Source: an uncultured Acetatifactor sp. (lineage in GTDB: Bacteria; Bacillota; Clostridia; Lachnospirales; Lachnospiraceae). From it: a stretch of DNA of 64,000 nt. The notes beneath the pieces were generated by a model. The model was not told where the DNA came from. It ran no database searches and saw nothing but the letters and a program-made list of their open reading frames with translations. The stretch covers positions 1 through 64,000 of the forward strand of contig CAJTOJ010000012.1 of the NCBI GenBank assembly GCA_910577665.1. Direction: 5' to 3'. A program made the translations under genes and the position numbers. Numbering within the stretch: position 1 is the first letter of the stretch; each line of letters begins with the position of its first letter. Shown one piece after another: positions 9,058-18,064 of the stretch.

Positions 9058-10578
9058 TTATTCCAGGAATTCCACACTCTCTATAATTGCGTGAAACAGC
9101 GGATCCGCATCCTCTCCATACCCTTCATGGATATAGAAGTCGAATTCCACAAAATAGTCGTCCTTCTGCAATAGTGCATAAAGATTGCGGAAGGAAGAGC
9201 CATTGTCATTCTTCTGGCTGCCCAGAGCGGTTATGGCCTTCTGGCCGGCTATGGTGGCATCCCGCACTGTGTCATAGCCCTGCTCTTCTTCCAGGTAGCG
9301 TGCCATTTCCTGGAGATAACCACCATCGTACTCTGCATCATTGTCTATGGAGAATACACTAAAGTACAGGGAAGCCATGTCCCAGATATTGTCATCCTCA
9401 TAGGCGGAGTAGAGCGAGACCCGGAAGAGTCCTTCTTCGGAGTTGTCTTCCGCTTGCCAGATGTAAGGGCAGGAGAAGGCCATATCCAGCCCCTCTATCG
9501 TCAGCTGACTCATGGCAGGCAGGGGAATGATGGGATCCTGGGCCATGGCTGTCTCCAGCTCTTCCTGGGTGATGGTGATATTGGGTTCGGTACCTGTGTC
9601 TTCCAGGATCTTCTGGGCCAGCAGCCAGGTCACGGGCCCCAGGGGGGCGAAATGATCCGCATTGTCCAGGATATAGCAGTGGATGTTGTCATTTTCCGAC
9701 ACATTCTGGATATTTCGGAGGCTGGCGGAATTGCCTTCTTCCCCTTCAATTAGGAAGGTGGGGGTATTTATGTTATCAAGCCAGTAGACAGGAGAGCGCA
9801 TGACGAATTCTTCTGTATCGCTGGTGTCAAAAGTGAACTGGCTGTTGTTGTGGTATTTGATCTCGTCTACGGCTCCGAAACAGAACACGGAACGGAAACT
9901 GTCCGTATATTCTGCGGCCAGCAGGGCGCGGGTGGCACCGGTGCTGTGTCCTCCCAGATAGATCCGGTCCGGATCCACATAGGGCAGGGAGGCAGCATAC
10001 TCATAGGCGGCAGCGATATCATCTACCTCACCGAAGAGTGCCTCATAATAGCCGGGATTGCCATTGCCTCCTCTGAAGGAAGGGTACATGGTCAGCACGC
10101 CGGACTGCCAGAAGGCAGAGCCTGTCTGGTCATTGTCCCACTGGGGATAACAGAATGGGAAATCATCAATGCCATTGCCCCATCCTCCTACCACCCAGAT
10201 GATCAGGGGGTGTTTCTCCCCGTCACCAGGATCGCTGGACACATAAGCCGCCAGATCGCCTACCTTGGAAGGGTAGCTTACCAGGTCAAAAAGTCCCGCT
10301 GGAGGCTCATAGACGGAGTCCGTGTCATTGTCCTCCCGTGTCAGCTTTGTCTGGAAGGCATCATGGACTTGTGTGAAATCCTGGCCCTGGCGGCTCTTGA
10401 AATCTGTCTCCTTCTGGGAAGTACCGCCAGATCCGGGTATCTGGATGGGAGTGCCAGAAGATGTCTCCTTGGGGGAGGTGTCAGTCCTGGAAGGTTCCGG
10501 GGAGGAGCAGGCAGCAGTTGACAGCACAAGCAGGGTTGACATCAGTGCCAATAAAGATCTGCATTTTTTCTGTTTCAT
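9058..10578 (-). CDS. Lipoprotein with alpha/beta-hydrolase (dipeptidyl-peptidase/esterase-like) domain
   Basis: 506 residues from the ATG at 10578, chosen because it gives a proper lipoprotein signal peptide (MKQKKCRS, hydrophobic core, lipobox TAAC). The upstream extension to 10950 would bury the signal. The middle (about 95-330) is an alpha/beta-hydrolase fold with the nucleophile elbow GGHSTGAT and a downstream NADHFAP His region; the oxyanion area reads VVGGWGNG. The last 150 residues form a separate domain of unknown role. Expected to be anchored outside the membrane as a serine esterase or peptidase; substrate unknown. It diverges from the GH88-type hydrolase gene. Confidence 0.85.
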   Translation of the reverse strand: MKQKKCRSLLALMSTLLVLSTAACSSPEPSRTDTSPKETSSGTPIQIPGSGGTSQKETDFKSRQGQDFTQVHDAFQTKLTREDNDTDSVYEPPAGLFDLVSYPSKVGDLAAYVSSDPGDGEKHPLIIWVVGGWGNGIDDFPFCYPQWDNDQTGSAFWQSGVLTMYPSFRGGNGNPGYYEALFGEVDDIAAAYEYAASLPYVDPDRIYLGGHSTGATRALLAAEYTDSFRSVFCFGAVDEIKYHNNSQFTFDTSDTEEFVMRSPVYWLDNINTPTFLIEGEEGNSASLRNIQNVSENDNIHCYILDNADHFAPLGPVTWLLAQKILEDTGTEPNITITQEELETAMAQDPIIPLPAMSQLTIEGLDMAFSCPYIWQAEDNSEEGLFRVSLYSAYEDDNIWDMASLYFSVFSIDNDAEYDGGYLQEMARYLEEEQGYDTVRDATIAGQKAITALGSQKNDNGSSFRNLYALLQKDDYFVEFDFYIHEGYGEDADPLFHAIIESVEFLE

Positions 10579-10794
10579 GGTAGTTGTCCTTTTCCTTGCA
10601 TTTTTTTCCATCATATCCTTTCTGTGTGGTTTCGTCAATATGTAAGGCGCGGTCGTGAAAAATAACGATTCCGGGGTGTCTTCTGGTATCTTGCTTTCCT
10701 GTACTGTTTTTACTGGTGGAGCGGTTACAAGGAATGGAAAATGGAAACATCTGACAGGAAAGCAAAGATAGAGGTGTCCAATCTTGCGCAAATG

Positions 10795-10833
10795 TGGTAT
10801 GATAATTTGTGTCTGCGCGTTGCCTGACACAAA
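10795..10833 (+). promoter_or_regulatory. Extended -10 promoter with downstream dyad before the GH88-type gene
   Basis: TG-G-TATGAT (10795-10803) forms an extended -10. Just downstream TTTGTGTC (10806-10813) and GACACAAA (10826-10833) form an 8-bp inverted repeat at the expected transcription start, a good place for a repressor. Confidence 0.45.
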
Positions 10834-10891
10834 CTCGTTGTGCATAGCCAAACAGAAATGAAACCAAAGCAACGCAGAAATGAGGATAAAG

Positions 10892-12010
10892 ATGACAGAA
10901 CAGGCATGGGCAAGTGAAATATCGGGGAAGATCAAGGAGAAGATGCGCACGGTGGCAGAACGCAGCCGTCACAAGATTCCCTATACCACAGTGGATGGGG
11001 TGTTTGACGACTGGAGTGGGGAGAAGATCACCTGGTGGACCAATGGCTTCTGGGGCGGCATGATGTGGCAGCTCTATCATGCAACAGGGGAAGAGCTATA
11101 CCGGGAGATCGCGCAGGAAAGTGAAGAGAAGCTGGATGCAGCCTTGATGAACAGTGACTGCATGGATCATGACAGCGGATTCCGGTGGCTGACCACAGCG
11201 GTGGCGAACTACAGGCTCACAGGCAACAAGGCTTCCAGGAACCGGGGAATCCTGGCTGCAGGCGATATGGCAGGTAGGTTTAACCCTGTGGGGAGATTTA
11301 TCCGGGCCTGGAATGATCCAGAGGGGGAGAAGGCCGGATGGGCCATCATCGACTGCATGATGAACCTGCCATTGCTGTACTGGGCCTACGAAGAGCTGAA
11401 AGATCCCAGGTTCCTGCAGGTTGCCACCATGCACGCGGATACCGCGGAGAAATATTTCATCCGCCCGGATGGCTCTGTCAACCATATCGTAGCGTTCAAT
11501 CCCGTCACCGGTGAGTATGTCCAGTCCTTTGGCGGACAGGGCTATTGCGTGGGATCCTCCTGGACCAGGGGGCAGTCCTGGGCGTTGTACGGTTTTATGT
11601 TGAGCTATCTCCATACCAAAGAAGAGCGGTATCTGAATGCGGCTAAGCGGGTGGCCCACTATTTTATCTCCAATATCCCGGAGAGCGGCTTGATTCCGGT
11701 GGACTTCAGACAGCCCACAGACTGTGCCTGGGAGGATTCCACTGCAGCGGCTATCGCAGCCTGCGGACTGCTGGAGATTGCAAAATGTGCGGATGAGAGG
11801 GAGAAGCATGTGTACCAGGGCGCAGCCATGAAGCTGCTCAAGGCTCTGGAGGAGAAGCGGTGCAGGTGGGATACAGATTGCGACAATATCCTGGAGAAAT
11901 GCACGGCAGCCTACCATGACAAAGAGCATGAATTCTCCATTATTTATGGTGACTATTACTTCATCGAGGCCATCTTCAAGCTCTCCGGGGAGGAGATCTT
12001 TATCTGGTAA
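10892..12010 (+). CDS. Glycoside hydrolase family 88/105 (unsaturated uronyl hydrolase)
   Basis: 372 residues from the ATG at 10892 (TGAGGA five bases upstream; the ATG at 10880 has no ribosome site). The (alpha/alpha)6-barrel pattern of PF07470 is visible: TWWTNGFWGGMMWQLYHATG, MDHDSGFRW with the conserved Asp, CMMNLPLLYWAYEE and GSSWTRGQSWALYGF. Such enzymes hydrate and release the 4,5-unsaturated uronic acid left by polysaccharide lyases. GH88 acts on glycosaminoglycan or xanthan pieces and GH105 on rhamnogalacturonan; the two are hard to separate by eye. There is no signal peptide, so it acts in the cytoplasm. It fits the pectin locus about 23 kb away. Confidence 0.9.
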   Translation: MTEQAWASEISGKIKEKMRTVAERSRHKIPYTTVDGVFDDWSGEKITWWTNGFWGGMMWQLYHATGEELYREIAQESEEKLDAALMNSDCMDHDSGFRWLTTAVANYRLTGNKASRNRGILAAGDMAGRFNPVGRFIRAWNDPEGEKAGWAIIDCMMNLPLLYWAYEELKDPRFLQVATMHADTAEKYFIRPDGSVNHIVAFNPVTGEYVQSFGGQGYCVGSSWTRGQSWALYGFMLSYLHTKEERYLNAAKRVAHYFISNIPESGLIPVDFRQPTDCAWEDSTAAAIAACGLLEIAKCADEREKHVYQGAAMKLLKALEEKRCRWDTDCDNILEKCTAAYHDKEHEFSIIYGDYYFIEAIFKLSGEEIFIW

Positions 12011-12058
12011 TCCGGATGTACACATACCGGATCTGCCAGATAGCCGACCAGGGGCTCC

Positions 12059-13036
12059 TTAATTCATCCAGGCCACCTGCTGAGTCTCCACCAGGGGAAA
12101 GGTATGCAGGCAGCAGGCATTCAGGTCGGTATGGTTCATGCATATGGCTGTGAGCTGGTTGTTGCAGTAGGTCTTGTAATAATAGGCGCCCTTGGAGGCA
12201 TTGATGCAGCAGGAGTAAATGGTGGTCTCATACAGGCTTTCCGGGGAAACCACACTTCCCTGGACCATGGCCACTGCATCCAGAATATGGAAGAATTGGG
12301 AGAGACTGCCCTGGGGATCCTGAGGGCAGACACTGGTAAGACTTAAGAAAGCCGTCTTCACAAAGCGGGAGGCAGGGGAGAAATCTCCTGGCAGCCCGAT
12401 GCAGCCCATGCCCAGTCCGAAAGGCTTCACATGGATCTTCTCGCTGAAGCAGTTCTTGGGGCAGGCAGGAGACAGGTTCAAGTACTGGCACAGATTGGTC
12501 ATCTGGAAATCAAAGGACGGGTTGTTGGTCATGACTCCGGCAGGGTTGTCATGGATGGACAGCCCGTTTTTGGTGCTTTCTACTACAATGGAGCCATCCC
12601 TGTGGGCAATATGCCAGTGAAGAGGAGTTAGGGGAAGCTGCTCACTGAAAGAGATATTGACCAGGTGGGTATTCCCAAGCAATGTCCTGGCTTCTGCCAG
12701 GTTGGAACATTTGCCAAGGATCCATTGGATCAGTTCAAAGGGGGATACATTTGCCCTGGCAGGGTCTTCTTCCCTGGGATAATAGGCACTGTCCGGGAAG
12801 TTCAGCCCAGCCATGCACAGCCCTTTTTCATTTGCAGCCTCCGCGTAGAGAGGATATCCATCCTTTACCACAGCCATGCCGATCATGGCATGGTGGCATT
12901 TCATGATACCGGCCCGGCGGAAGGCAAACGGGAAATGCCGGGGCGTAACCACCACACAGCTATCCAGCTGGTATTCCAGATCCATATTGCGTCCAAAATA
13001 GAAATCATCTGTTTTCATGGCAAGACTGGTGCACAT
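12059..13036 (-). CDS. bsh: Bile salt hydrolase / choloylglycine hydrolase family
   Basis: 325 residues of the Ntn-hydrolase choloylglycine hydrolase family, which cleaves the amide of taurine- or glycine-conjugated bile acids. After Met removal Cys2 is the nucleophile. The other expected residues are present: Arg16 and Asp19 (FGRNMDLE), Asn79 (GLNF), Asn171/172 (TNNPSF) and Arg224 (ASRF). The length matches the family. It is cytoplasmic, with no signal. The ribosome site GGAGGAA sits before the ATG. It is the second gene after the YczE-like membrane gene, 51 bp apart. Penicillin V acylases share the fold, but the gut-clostridial context favours bile salts. Confidence 0.92.
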   Translation of the reverse strand: MCTSLAMKTDDFYFGRNMDLEYQLDSCVVVTPRHFPFAFRRAGIMKCHHAMIGMAVVKDGYPLYAEAANEKGLCMAGLNFPDSAYYPREEDPARANVSPFELIQWILGKCSNLAEARTLLGNTHLVNISFSEQLPLTPLHWHIAHRDGSIVVESTKNGLSIHDNPAGVMTNNPSFDFQMTNLCQYLNLSPACPKNCFSEKIHVKPFGLGMGCIGLPGDFSPASRFVKTAFLSLTSVCPQDPQGSLSQFFHILDAVAMVQGSVVSPESLYETTIYSCCINASKGAYYYKTYCNNQLTAICMNHTDLNACCLHTFPLVETQQVAWMN

Positions 13037-13087
13037 AAGCGGGTTCCTCCATCTGACAGGCCAGGGTCTTCCTTATGATATGTGGTT

Positions 13088-13732
13088 TCAGGAGATTTTA
13101 TGCAGGGAAGGCTCCATCTTCTTCCGGAGCCATGCGATTACCGGCCCCAGGAACAACATACCCAGCAATGTCACCAGTCCCATGGTGCCGCCCAGCAGGA
13201 ATCCCAGTATCATAAAAGTGAAATCCCAGGCCATGCGGATGACACGGAAGGATATCTTTTTCCGGCTTGCGCACAGAATGAACGGGATGGCGTCATAGGG
13301 GGAGACGCCCAGATCTACAGCCATATACAGGGCAGCGCCCAGCACGAACACAGCCATGGCCGGTATCAGGGCGCCGAAACGGACAGCGGGAAGTCCCCAG
13401 GCACTGCCAGGCACCAGGGCGTCCAGGACAAGATTTCCCAGGTCAGTGATATAACCAATGCACACCATGTTGGCCACTGTACCGATGCCGATTCTGTTCC
13501 GGCCAAAGAGTAGGACCAGCAGGAACATGAGTATCTGGGCCATGAGCTGGGCATTGCCATAGCTGGTGTGGAGCTGCTTGGAAAAGCCTACAATAAAGCA
13601 GGAGTAAGGTTCCGTACCCAGATCCAGCCGGATCAGTACGGACAGGGAAAGCCCCATCATAAGGATGCCCAGTGACATCCACAGGATGCGAAGACCCAGG
13701 CGGGGTGGAAGGATCAGTTTCTGTCTGTTCAT
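13088..13732 (-). CDS. YczE/YitT-like integral membrane protein
   Basis: 214 residues from the ATG at 13732 (AAAGGAA upstream; the longer frame from 13771 runs into a repeat element). It has about five to six transmembrane helices. Motifs typical of the YczE/YyaS family are LGTEPYSCFIVGFSK, GIGTVANMVCIGYITDL and the internal echo LGVSPYDAIPFIL. Function in the family is poorly known. It lies just upstream of the bile salt hydrolase on the same strand, so the two probably form one transcript; a role in moving bile acids or their products is only a guess from this context. Confidence 0.85.
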   Translation of the reverse strand: MNRQKLILPPRLGLRILWMSLGILMMGLSLSVLIRLDLGTEPYSCFIVGFSKQLHTSYGNAQLMAQILMFLLVLLFGRNRIGIGTVANMVCIGYITDLGNLVLDALVPGSAWGLPAVRFGALIPAMAVFVLGAALYMAVDLGVSPYDAIPFILCASRKKISFRVIRMAWDFTFMILGFLLGGTMGLVTLLGMLFLGPVIAWLRKKMEPSLHKIS

Positions 13733-13745
13733 GGTGTTCCTTTCA

Positions 13746-13897
13746 GAATCAAATACCCCGTTGCGAAGCAAAGCGTGCTAAAGCACGCGGGTATCAAGCT
13801 TGCAACGCTGCAGAGCAGCGGGGTATTTGATCCTCGCGGCATTCGCCAACTGGCCGTGCAAGCACGGCCGCTTGGCTCATTGCTCGCGTGAATAAAG
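13746..13897 (-). repeat. Family A two-hairpin repeat, copy 1
   Basis: On the minus strand it starts with GCGAGCAATGAGCCAAGCGG, continues with TTGGCGAATGCCGCGAGG and is followed by a second hairpin built from ATCAAATACCCCG... and CGGGGTATTTGAT. The variable apical arm is GGCCGTGCTTGCACGGCC. It separates the YczE-like gene from the HD-GYP-type gene on the same strand. Confidence 0.85.
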
Positions 13898-13947
13898 CGG
13901 AGTATGCGGGTACACTGCAAGGGGCTGCTGCCAGCCAGATGACCGGA

Positions 13948-15786
13948 TTACAGGGCGTCTTCATACAGATGACGGCATGCATCCTGGTAACCGGCTTCGA
14001 ATGCCTGGCGGAGCCGCTCTGCCACCTGGCGGTCCTTGAGCCTTGTGGTGAGCAAGGGTGAGAAGCGTTTGCCTTCCAGGGCGATGGCATCCGCAATGGC
14101 ATCGTCAAAGGTTTTGTCTATCCCGGTGCGCAGCTGTGCCGTATTGGTCACATTTTCCAGCCAGTCTACCAGTCCGATGAGATCCACCATCTGACGGTAA
14201 GGGCATTCCAGGCGTTTGTAGGATTCCGGGTATCCCCGGGAAGCGTCATACCAGGTGTGGTGGCCATGGGCCACTGCTGCGTAGGGATGCGTGGAAAACC
14301 GCGATGACAGATGGGAATTCCCCACAGTCGTATGAAGCTGGGCCATCTCATATTCCTCTTTGAACCACTGCCGGCCGGACTGGGTGTAGAGGTTCATGAA
14401 GTTAAGCTTACCCACATCGTGAAGGGTACCGGATTCCATGGCATATTGAAGGATCAGATGCCGCTTCTCGGAAGCATCCAGAATATACCGCACCTCTTCC
14501 ATATCATCGAAAAAGGAGGGATCTTCTTCCAGGATCATATCACAGAAGGCGGTGGCTGCCACTGCAACGATCCGGGAATGGATATAAGTCTCCGGAGCAA
14601 AACGGATCAGCAGTGTCTGTAGGAATGTGCTGTAGGATAAGCTGTCATCCGTTTCCAGGAAAGTGACAGATAACTGCCGCATGTAGAGAAAGAGATGCTC
14701 GCTTTTTTCGTTCTGCGGAAATGCATCCATATAGTCCAGGATCTTGTCATAGAGACTGGCAATGTAACCTGTCCGCCGGGGTATCAGATCGGGATATTCC
14801 TGCAGATACTGGCAATAGAAGGCGGGCAGGGAAATCATGGCATACATACCATCCGTAGAGAAGTCTGTGGGATCGGCCTGGTCCATTAGGTGTTCCAGCC
14901 GGGTGAGCAGCTCATCCAGGGTGATCAGCCCACAGTAATATTCAATGGCATTGTAAGGGAAAGCGTAACGGGCAGGAGGCTGTTCCCCCCTGGCAGCGGC
15001 TTCCTGGAACTGCTTGCTATATACAATATACACGGATTCCATGACATCTGCAATATCTTCCGGGGACATGACCCGTTCCTTGCTGTAGGAAAGACTGGCC
15101 GCCATCTGCTGGTGGGTCATATACACAAAACGATTCCAGGGCAGATCTGGCTCTTTCTGCTGGTAATCTGCATCCTGGAGGATCTGCAGGGTCTGTTTGA
15201 CCAGACGGATCTTTTCGCTGGCAGTTTTAAAGCTGCCCAGGGACATGTTGGCCCGGGAACGCAGGATGTAGCCTCTGGTATCTGTATCCTTGATTTCATC
15301 AAAATATTTTAAGTAAGCAGCAGCTTCCGCAAAACAGAGCCGCATCTGGGAGGTATATTTCTCGGCTTCCGGTAGTTCCAGACCGGTGGTCTTGTTATAC
15401 AGGCTGTTGCGGCCGATTCCCAGCCAGTATAATTCCCGGATCATGCGGTTGCGGTTCCGGCTCACCCTGGCTAAATTGAGCAGGGCCTGGTGGATCTGGC
15501 AGAACAGTCCGGTGTCCAGTTCCTTTCCCCAGGTCATCAGTTCTCCTGCAAAATCCTGTAGATCCTGTAGATCAGCCTCTGTAGCCTGGGGAAGCTGGTC
15601 CAGCATGGGAAACAGCATCTCCCGAAGCAGCTCATTGTTGCGACAGGTCTTGCGGCGCGCTTTGGCCCCGTTCTGGGCAAGCTCTAACATAAAGGCGTCA
15701 AAAGACTGGCAATCTGCCTTCTTCCGGGCTGTGAGCAGGGTGATCTCATTTAAGTTTGCAAGATATTCTTCCTGATACGGCTGCAT
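13948..15786 (-). CDS. HD-GYP-type phosphodiesterase-like protein with long N-terminal sensory region
   Basis: 612 residues from the ATG at 15786 (MQPYQEEY; GGAGGAAGG upstream). About 430 N-terminal residues are helical and TPR/solenoid-like with no known motif and no transmembrane segment. The C-terminal part carries HD-GYP features: GTLHDVGKLNF, HTTVGNSHL and HGHHTWYDASRGYP, then VDLIGLVDWLENVTN. In the family this metal site hydrolyses cyclic di-GMP or related dinucleotides. The DGxGYP motif is altered to D-A-S-R-G-Y-P, so activity is not certain. The gene follows the hybrid histidine kinase by 62 bp on the same strand, suggesting one signalling operon. Confidence 0.8.
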   Translation of the reverse strand: MQPYQEEYLANLNEITLLTARKKADCQSFDAFMLELAQNGAKARRKTCRNNELLREMLFPMLDQLPQATEADLQDLQDFAGELMTWGKELDTGLFCQIHQALLNLARVSRNRNRMIRELYWLGIGRNSLYNKTTGLELPEAEKYTSQMRLCFAEAAAYLKYFDEIKDTDTRGYILRSRANMSLGSFKTASEKIRLVKQTLQILQDADYQQKEPDLPWNRFVYMTHQQMAASLSYSKERVMSPEDIADVMESVYIVYSKQFQEAAARGEQPPARYAFPYNAIEYYCGLITLDELLTRLEHLMDQADPTDFSTDGMYAMISLPAFYCQYLQEYPDLIPRRTGYIASLYDKILDYMDAFPQNEKSEHLFLYMRQLSVTFLETDDSLSYSTFLQTLLIRFAPETYIHSRIVAVAATAFCDMILEEDPSFFDDMEEVRYILDASEKRHLILQYAMESGTLHDVGKLNFMNLYTQSGRQWFKEEYEMAQLHTTVGNSHLSSRFSTHPYAAVAHGHHTWYDASRGYPESYKRLECPYRQMVDLIGLVDWLENVTNTAQLRTGIDKTFDDAIADAIALEGKRFSPLLTTRLKDRQVAERLRQAFEAGYQDACRHLYEDAL

Positions 15787-15848
15787 GATAAGTCTGCCTT
15801 CCTCCCTTTTGCTTTTTTCTTGGACTGGTCCGTGCAGTGCGGCAGGAA

Positions 15849-17612
15849 TCACTTCCGAAGCTGCCTGTGCAGGATGTCCCGCAGATGCCCGGGATCCAGT
15901 GGTTTCGAGAAATGTTCATTCATACCAGCTTCCTGAGACAGACGGATATCTTCCACAAAGGCGTTTGCCGTCATGGCCACGATCCAGACATCCCTGGCAT
16001 CCTGTCTGGACATGGCCCGGATCTGCCTGGTAGCTTCATATCCGTCCATGACAGGCATCTGGATATCCATGAAGATCAAGTCGAAGTAATCTTCCGGGGA
16101 AGAGGCAAACAGTTCCACTGCCTGGGCGCCATCACTGGCTATCTGTACAGTGGCTCCAGTGACTGACAGCAGCTCCAGGGCGATCTCCTGGTTCAGTTCA
16201 TTGTCCTCCACCAGCAGGATATGATAACCGCTGTAGTCGGCATCCTCCTCTCCGGAGGAATCTATATCCTGCCGCCTTTGAGAGGTGAGATCAGCCAGGG
16301 TACCAAGCAGCCTGCTCTGGAATAAGGGACAAGGCACAAAGGCATTCACACCGGCCCTGGATGCCTGGAATTCAATCTGTGCCCAGTCTGCCTCTGACAC
16401 CAGGAGAATAGGGAAATCCAGACCTGCCAATTGCCGTATATGACGGGCCAGCTCCAACACAGACATGTCAGTCAGCTCCTGTCCCAGCAACAGGGCACAG
16501 GGCATATGTTTCTCATACTGGGCCTCTGTGAGCCAGGTGACAATGTCCAGACCGGATTGCATGTGCAAAGGCTGCAGGCCGCCGGACTGGAGCATGGCGC
16601 ATATCTGCATGGCGTTTGGCTCCTGGTTTTCTGCTACCAGCACCGTCTGTCCGGTGGGAAGATGCAGGTTTCTGGTATCCTGGGGAGCTATGGCCAGAGG
16701 AATGGCGATATCGAACCGACTGCCATTTCCCTCTCTGCTTGACACCTGGATCCTTCCGCCCATGCGGTCTACCAGATTTTTCACAATGGACATGCCAAGG
16801 CCGGTACCCTCGATTTTGCTGGTGGCTGCATTGTGCACCCGCTCAAAAGGTTCGAAGATCCGTTTCAAGAACTCTTCGCTCATACCAATGCCATTGTCAC
16901 TGCACTGGAATTCCAGAAGAACAGTGTCCGGACCTGGTGCTGCATTTCCCTGAAGGAAATCCGCATTCGCCATGGGAAAATCTGCTGGTACTGCACACTG
17001 GGACAGACACACAAAGATATTTCCCCCATCAGGGGTATACTTTACGGCATTTCCAATGATATTCACCAGAATCTGGCGCAGACGCAGTACGTCCCCGATC
17101 AGATGCTCCTGGAGGATGGTCCCGATCTCTATCTGAAGCGTATGATTCCGCTGGGTGGCCTGGGGACGTACTACTACAGAGATGTCATGGACCAGGTCTG
17201 CCAGGGAGAACATTTCCTCGCGCAGGGATATACGTCCGCTGTCAATCCGGGACATATCCAGAACATCATTTACCAGACTCATCAGATGGGAGGATGCAGT
17301 CTGGATCTTGCCCAGACAATCCTGTACCCTGGCTTTCTCATCAATATGGGAAATGGCAATAGATACCATACCCATAATGGCATTCATAGGGGTGCGTATG
17401 TCGTGGGACATGCTGGACAAGAACCGACTTTTGGCCTGGTTGGCTTCCTGTGCTTCCTGCAGGGCTTGCTCCAGGGCAGCATTCTTCTGTTCTAACAGCC
17501 GGATCTGGGCCTGGCAGGCAGCAAGGTCCCCTGCTGCCTTCTGGTCCAGGGGCTGGTCTGTCAAGGAAAAGTGTTCATTATGTTGTATCTGGTGGTTGTC
17601 TGTATTAGCCAT
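15849..17612 (-). CDS. Cytosolic hybrid histidine kinase with pseudo-receiver and receiver
   Basis: 587 residues from the ATG at 17612 (GGAG nine bases upstream). In order: short unstructured N-terminus, coiled coil (about 35-65), HisKA with SHDIRTPMNAIMG (His70), and HATPase_c with NAVKYTPDG, SDNGIGM and EGTGLGMSIVKNLV. A receiver-like domain follows whose acceptor position is LLLGQEL rather than Asp, and then a true receiver with LIFMDIQMPVMDG (Asp516) and SKPL. There are no transmembrane helices and no PAS or Cache domain, so the input is unclear; the coiled coil may bind a partner. It lies upstream of the HD-GYP-type gene, a likely output partner. Confidence 0.9.
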   Translation of the reverse strand: MANTDNHQIQHNEHFSLTDQPLDQKAAGDLAACQAQIRLLEQKNAALEQALQEAQEANQAKSRFLSSMSHDIRTPMNAIMGMVSIAISHIDEKARVQDCLGKIQTASSHLMSLVNDVLDMSRIDSGRISLREEMFSLADLVHDISVVVRPQATQRNHTLQIEIGTILQEHLIGDVLRLRQILVNIIGNAVKYTPDGGNIFVCLSQCAVPADFPMANADFLQGNAAPGPDTVLLEFQCSDNGIGMSEEFLKRIFEPFERVHNAATSKIEGTGLGMSIVKNLVDRMGGRIQVSSREGNGSRFDIAIPLAIAPQDTRNLHLPTGQTVLVAENQEPNAMQICAMLQSGGLQPLHMQSGLDIVTWLTEAQYEKHMPCALLLGQELTDMSVLELARHIRQLAGLDFPILLVSEADWAQIEFQASRAGVNAFVPCPLFQSRLLGTLADLTSQRRQDIDSSGEEDADYSGYHILLVEDNELNQEIALELLSVTGATVQIASDGAQAVELFASSPEDYFDLIFMDIQMPVMDGYEATRQIRAMSRQDARDVWIVAMTANAFVEDIRLSQEAGMNEHFSKPLDPGHLRDILHRQLRK

Positions 17613-18064
17613 TGTACAAGCTCCGCTCTCTGTAATGAAAGGCAATGTCTTGTGGGCAGGATGCAGCCTGGAAGCTTCCTGCCCGGAACATAGGTATTAT
17701 AGCATAAGAGTGGTGTATCTGCAATTGTTAGTGTGAAAGCTTTCTTGGCATATTGTAGGGGTGAACAGTAACATAGTTACTGTTCACCCGATACTGCCGC
17801 GAGGTTGCTGACTTGCTTTTTAATCTGTTCCATTGTATAATTTACTATAAAGTCCCTACGCCATTCCGGCACCCGCACAGTGGAAGGATGGTTACTGTTC
17901 ACCGGGTATCGTCGCCAGGTGTTTTACGCACCTTTTGCGTGACAAGCCCGAGGCTGCACGTGCATCGCGTTGCTGTTACGGCGTAGCCGCCACAGTGGCA
18001 GCAGGGCTTGTTACCGATAGAGCCGGAAGTGAAATGATAGAAGTGATATGATAAAGGAAATCGT
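17613..18064. repeat. Intergenic region with family B repeat
   Basis: GGTGAACAGTAAC (17760-17772) and GTTACTGTTCACC (17776-17788) form a perfect 13-bp palindrome with a 3-base loop, followed by CGATACTGCCGCGAGG. A second start, GGTTACTGTTCACCGGGTATC, lies at 17890-17910. It leads into a GTTTTACGCACC/TTTTGCGTGACAAGCCCG hairpin and a longer imperfect hairpin to about 18015 (AAGCCCGA... against ...AGGGCTTGTTACC). No gene is seen here. Confidence 0.65.

Noticed and set aside
13746..13897. CRISPR array or tandem repeat
   Set aside because: Family A copies are dispersed single units with internal hairpins, not regularly spaced repeats with spacers, and no cas genes are present.
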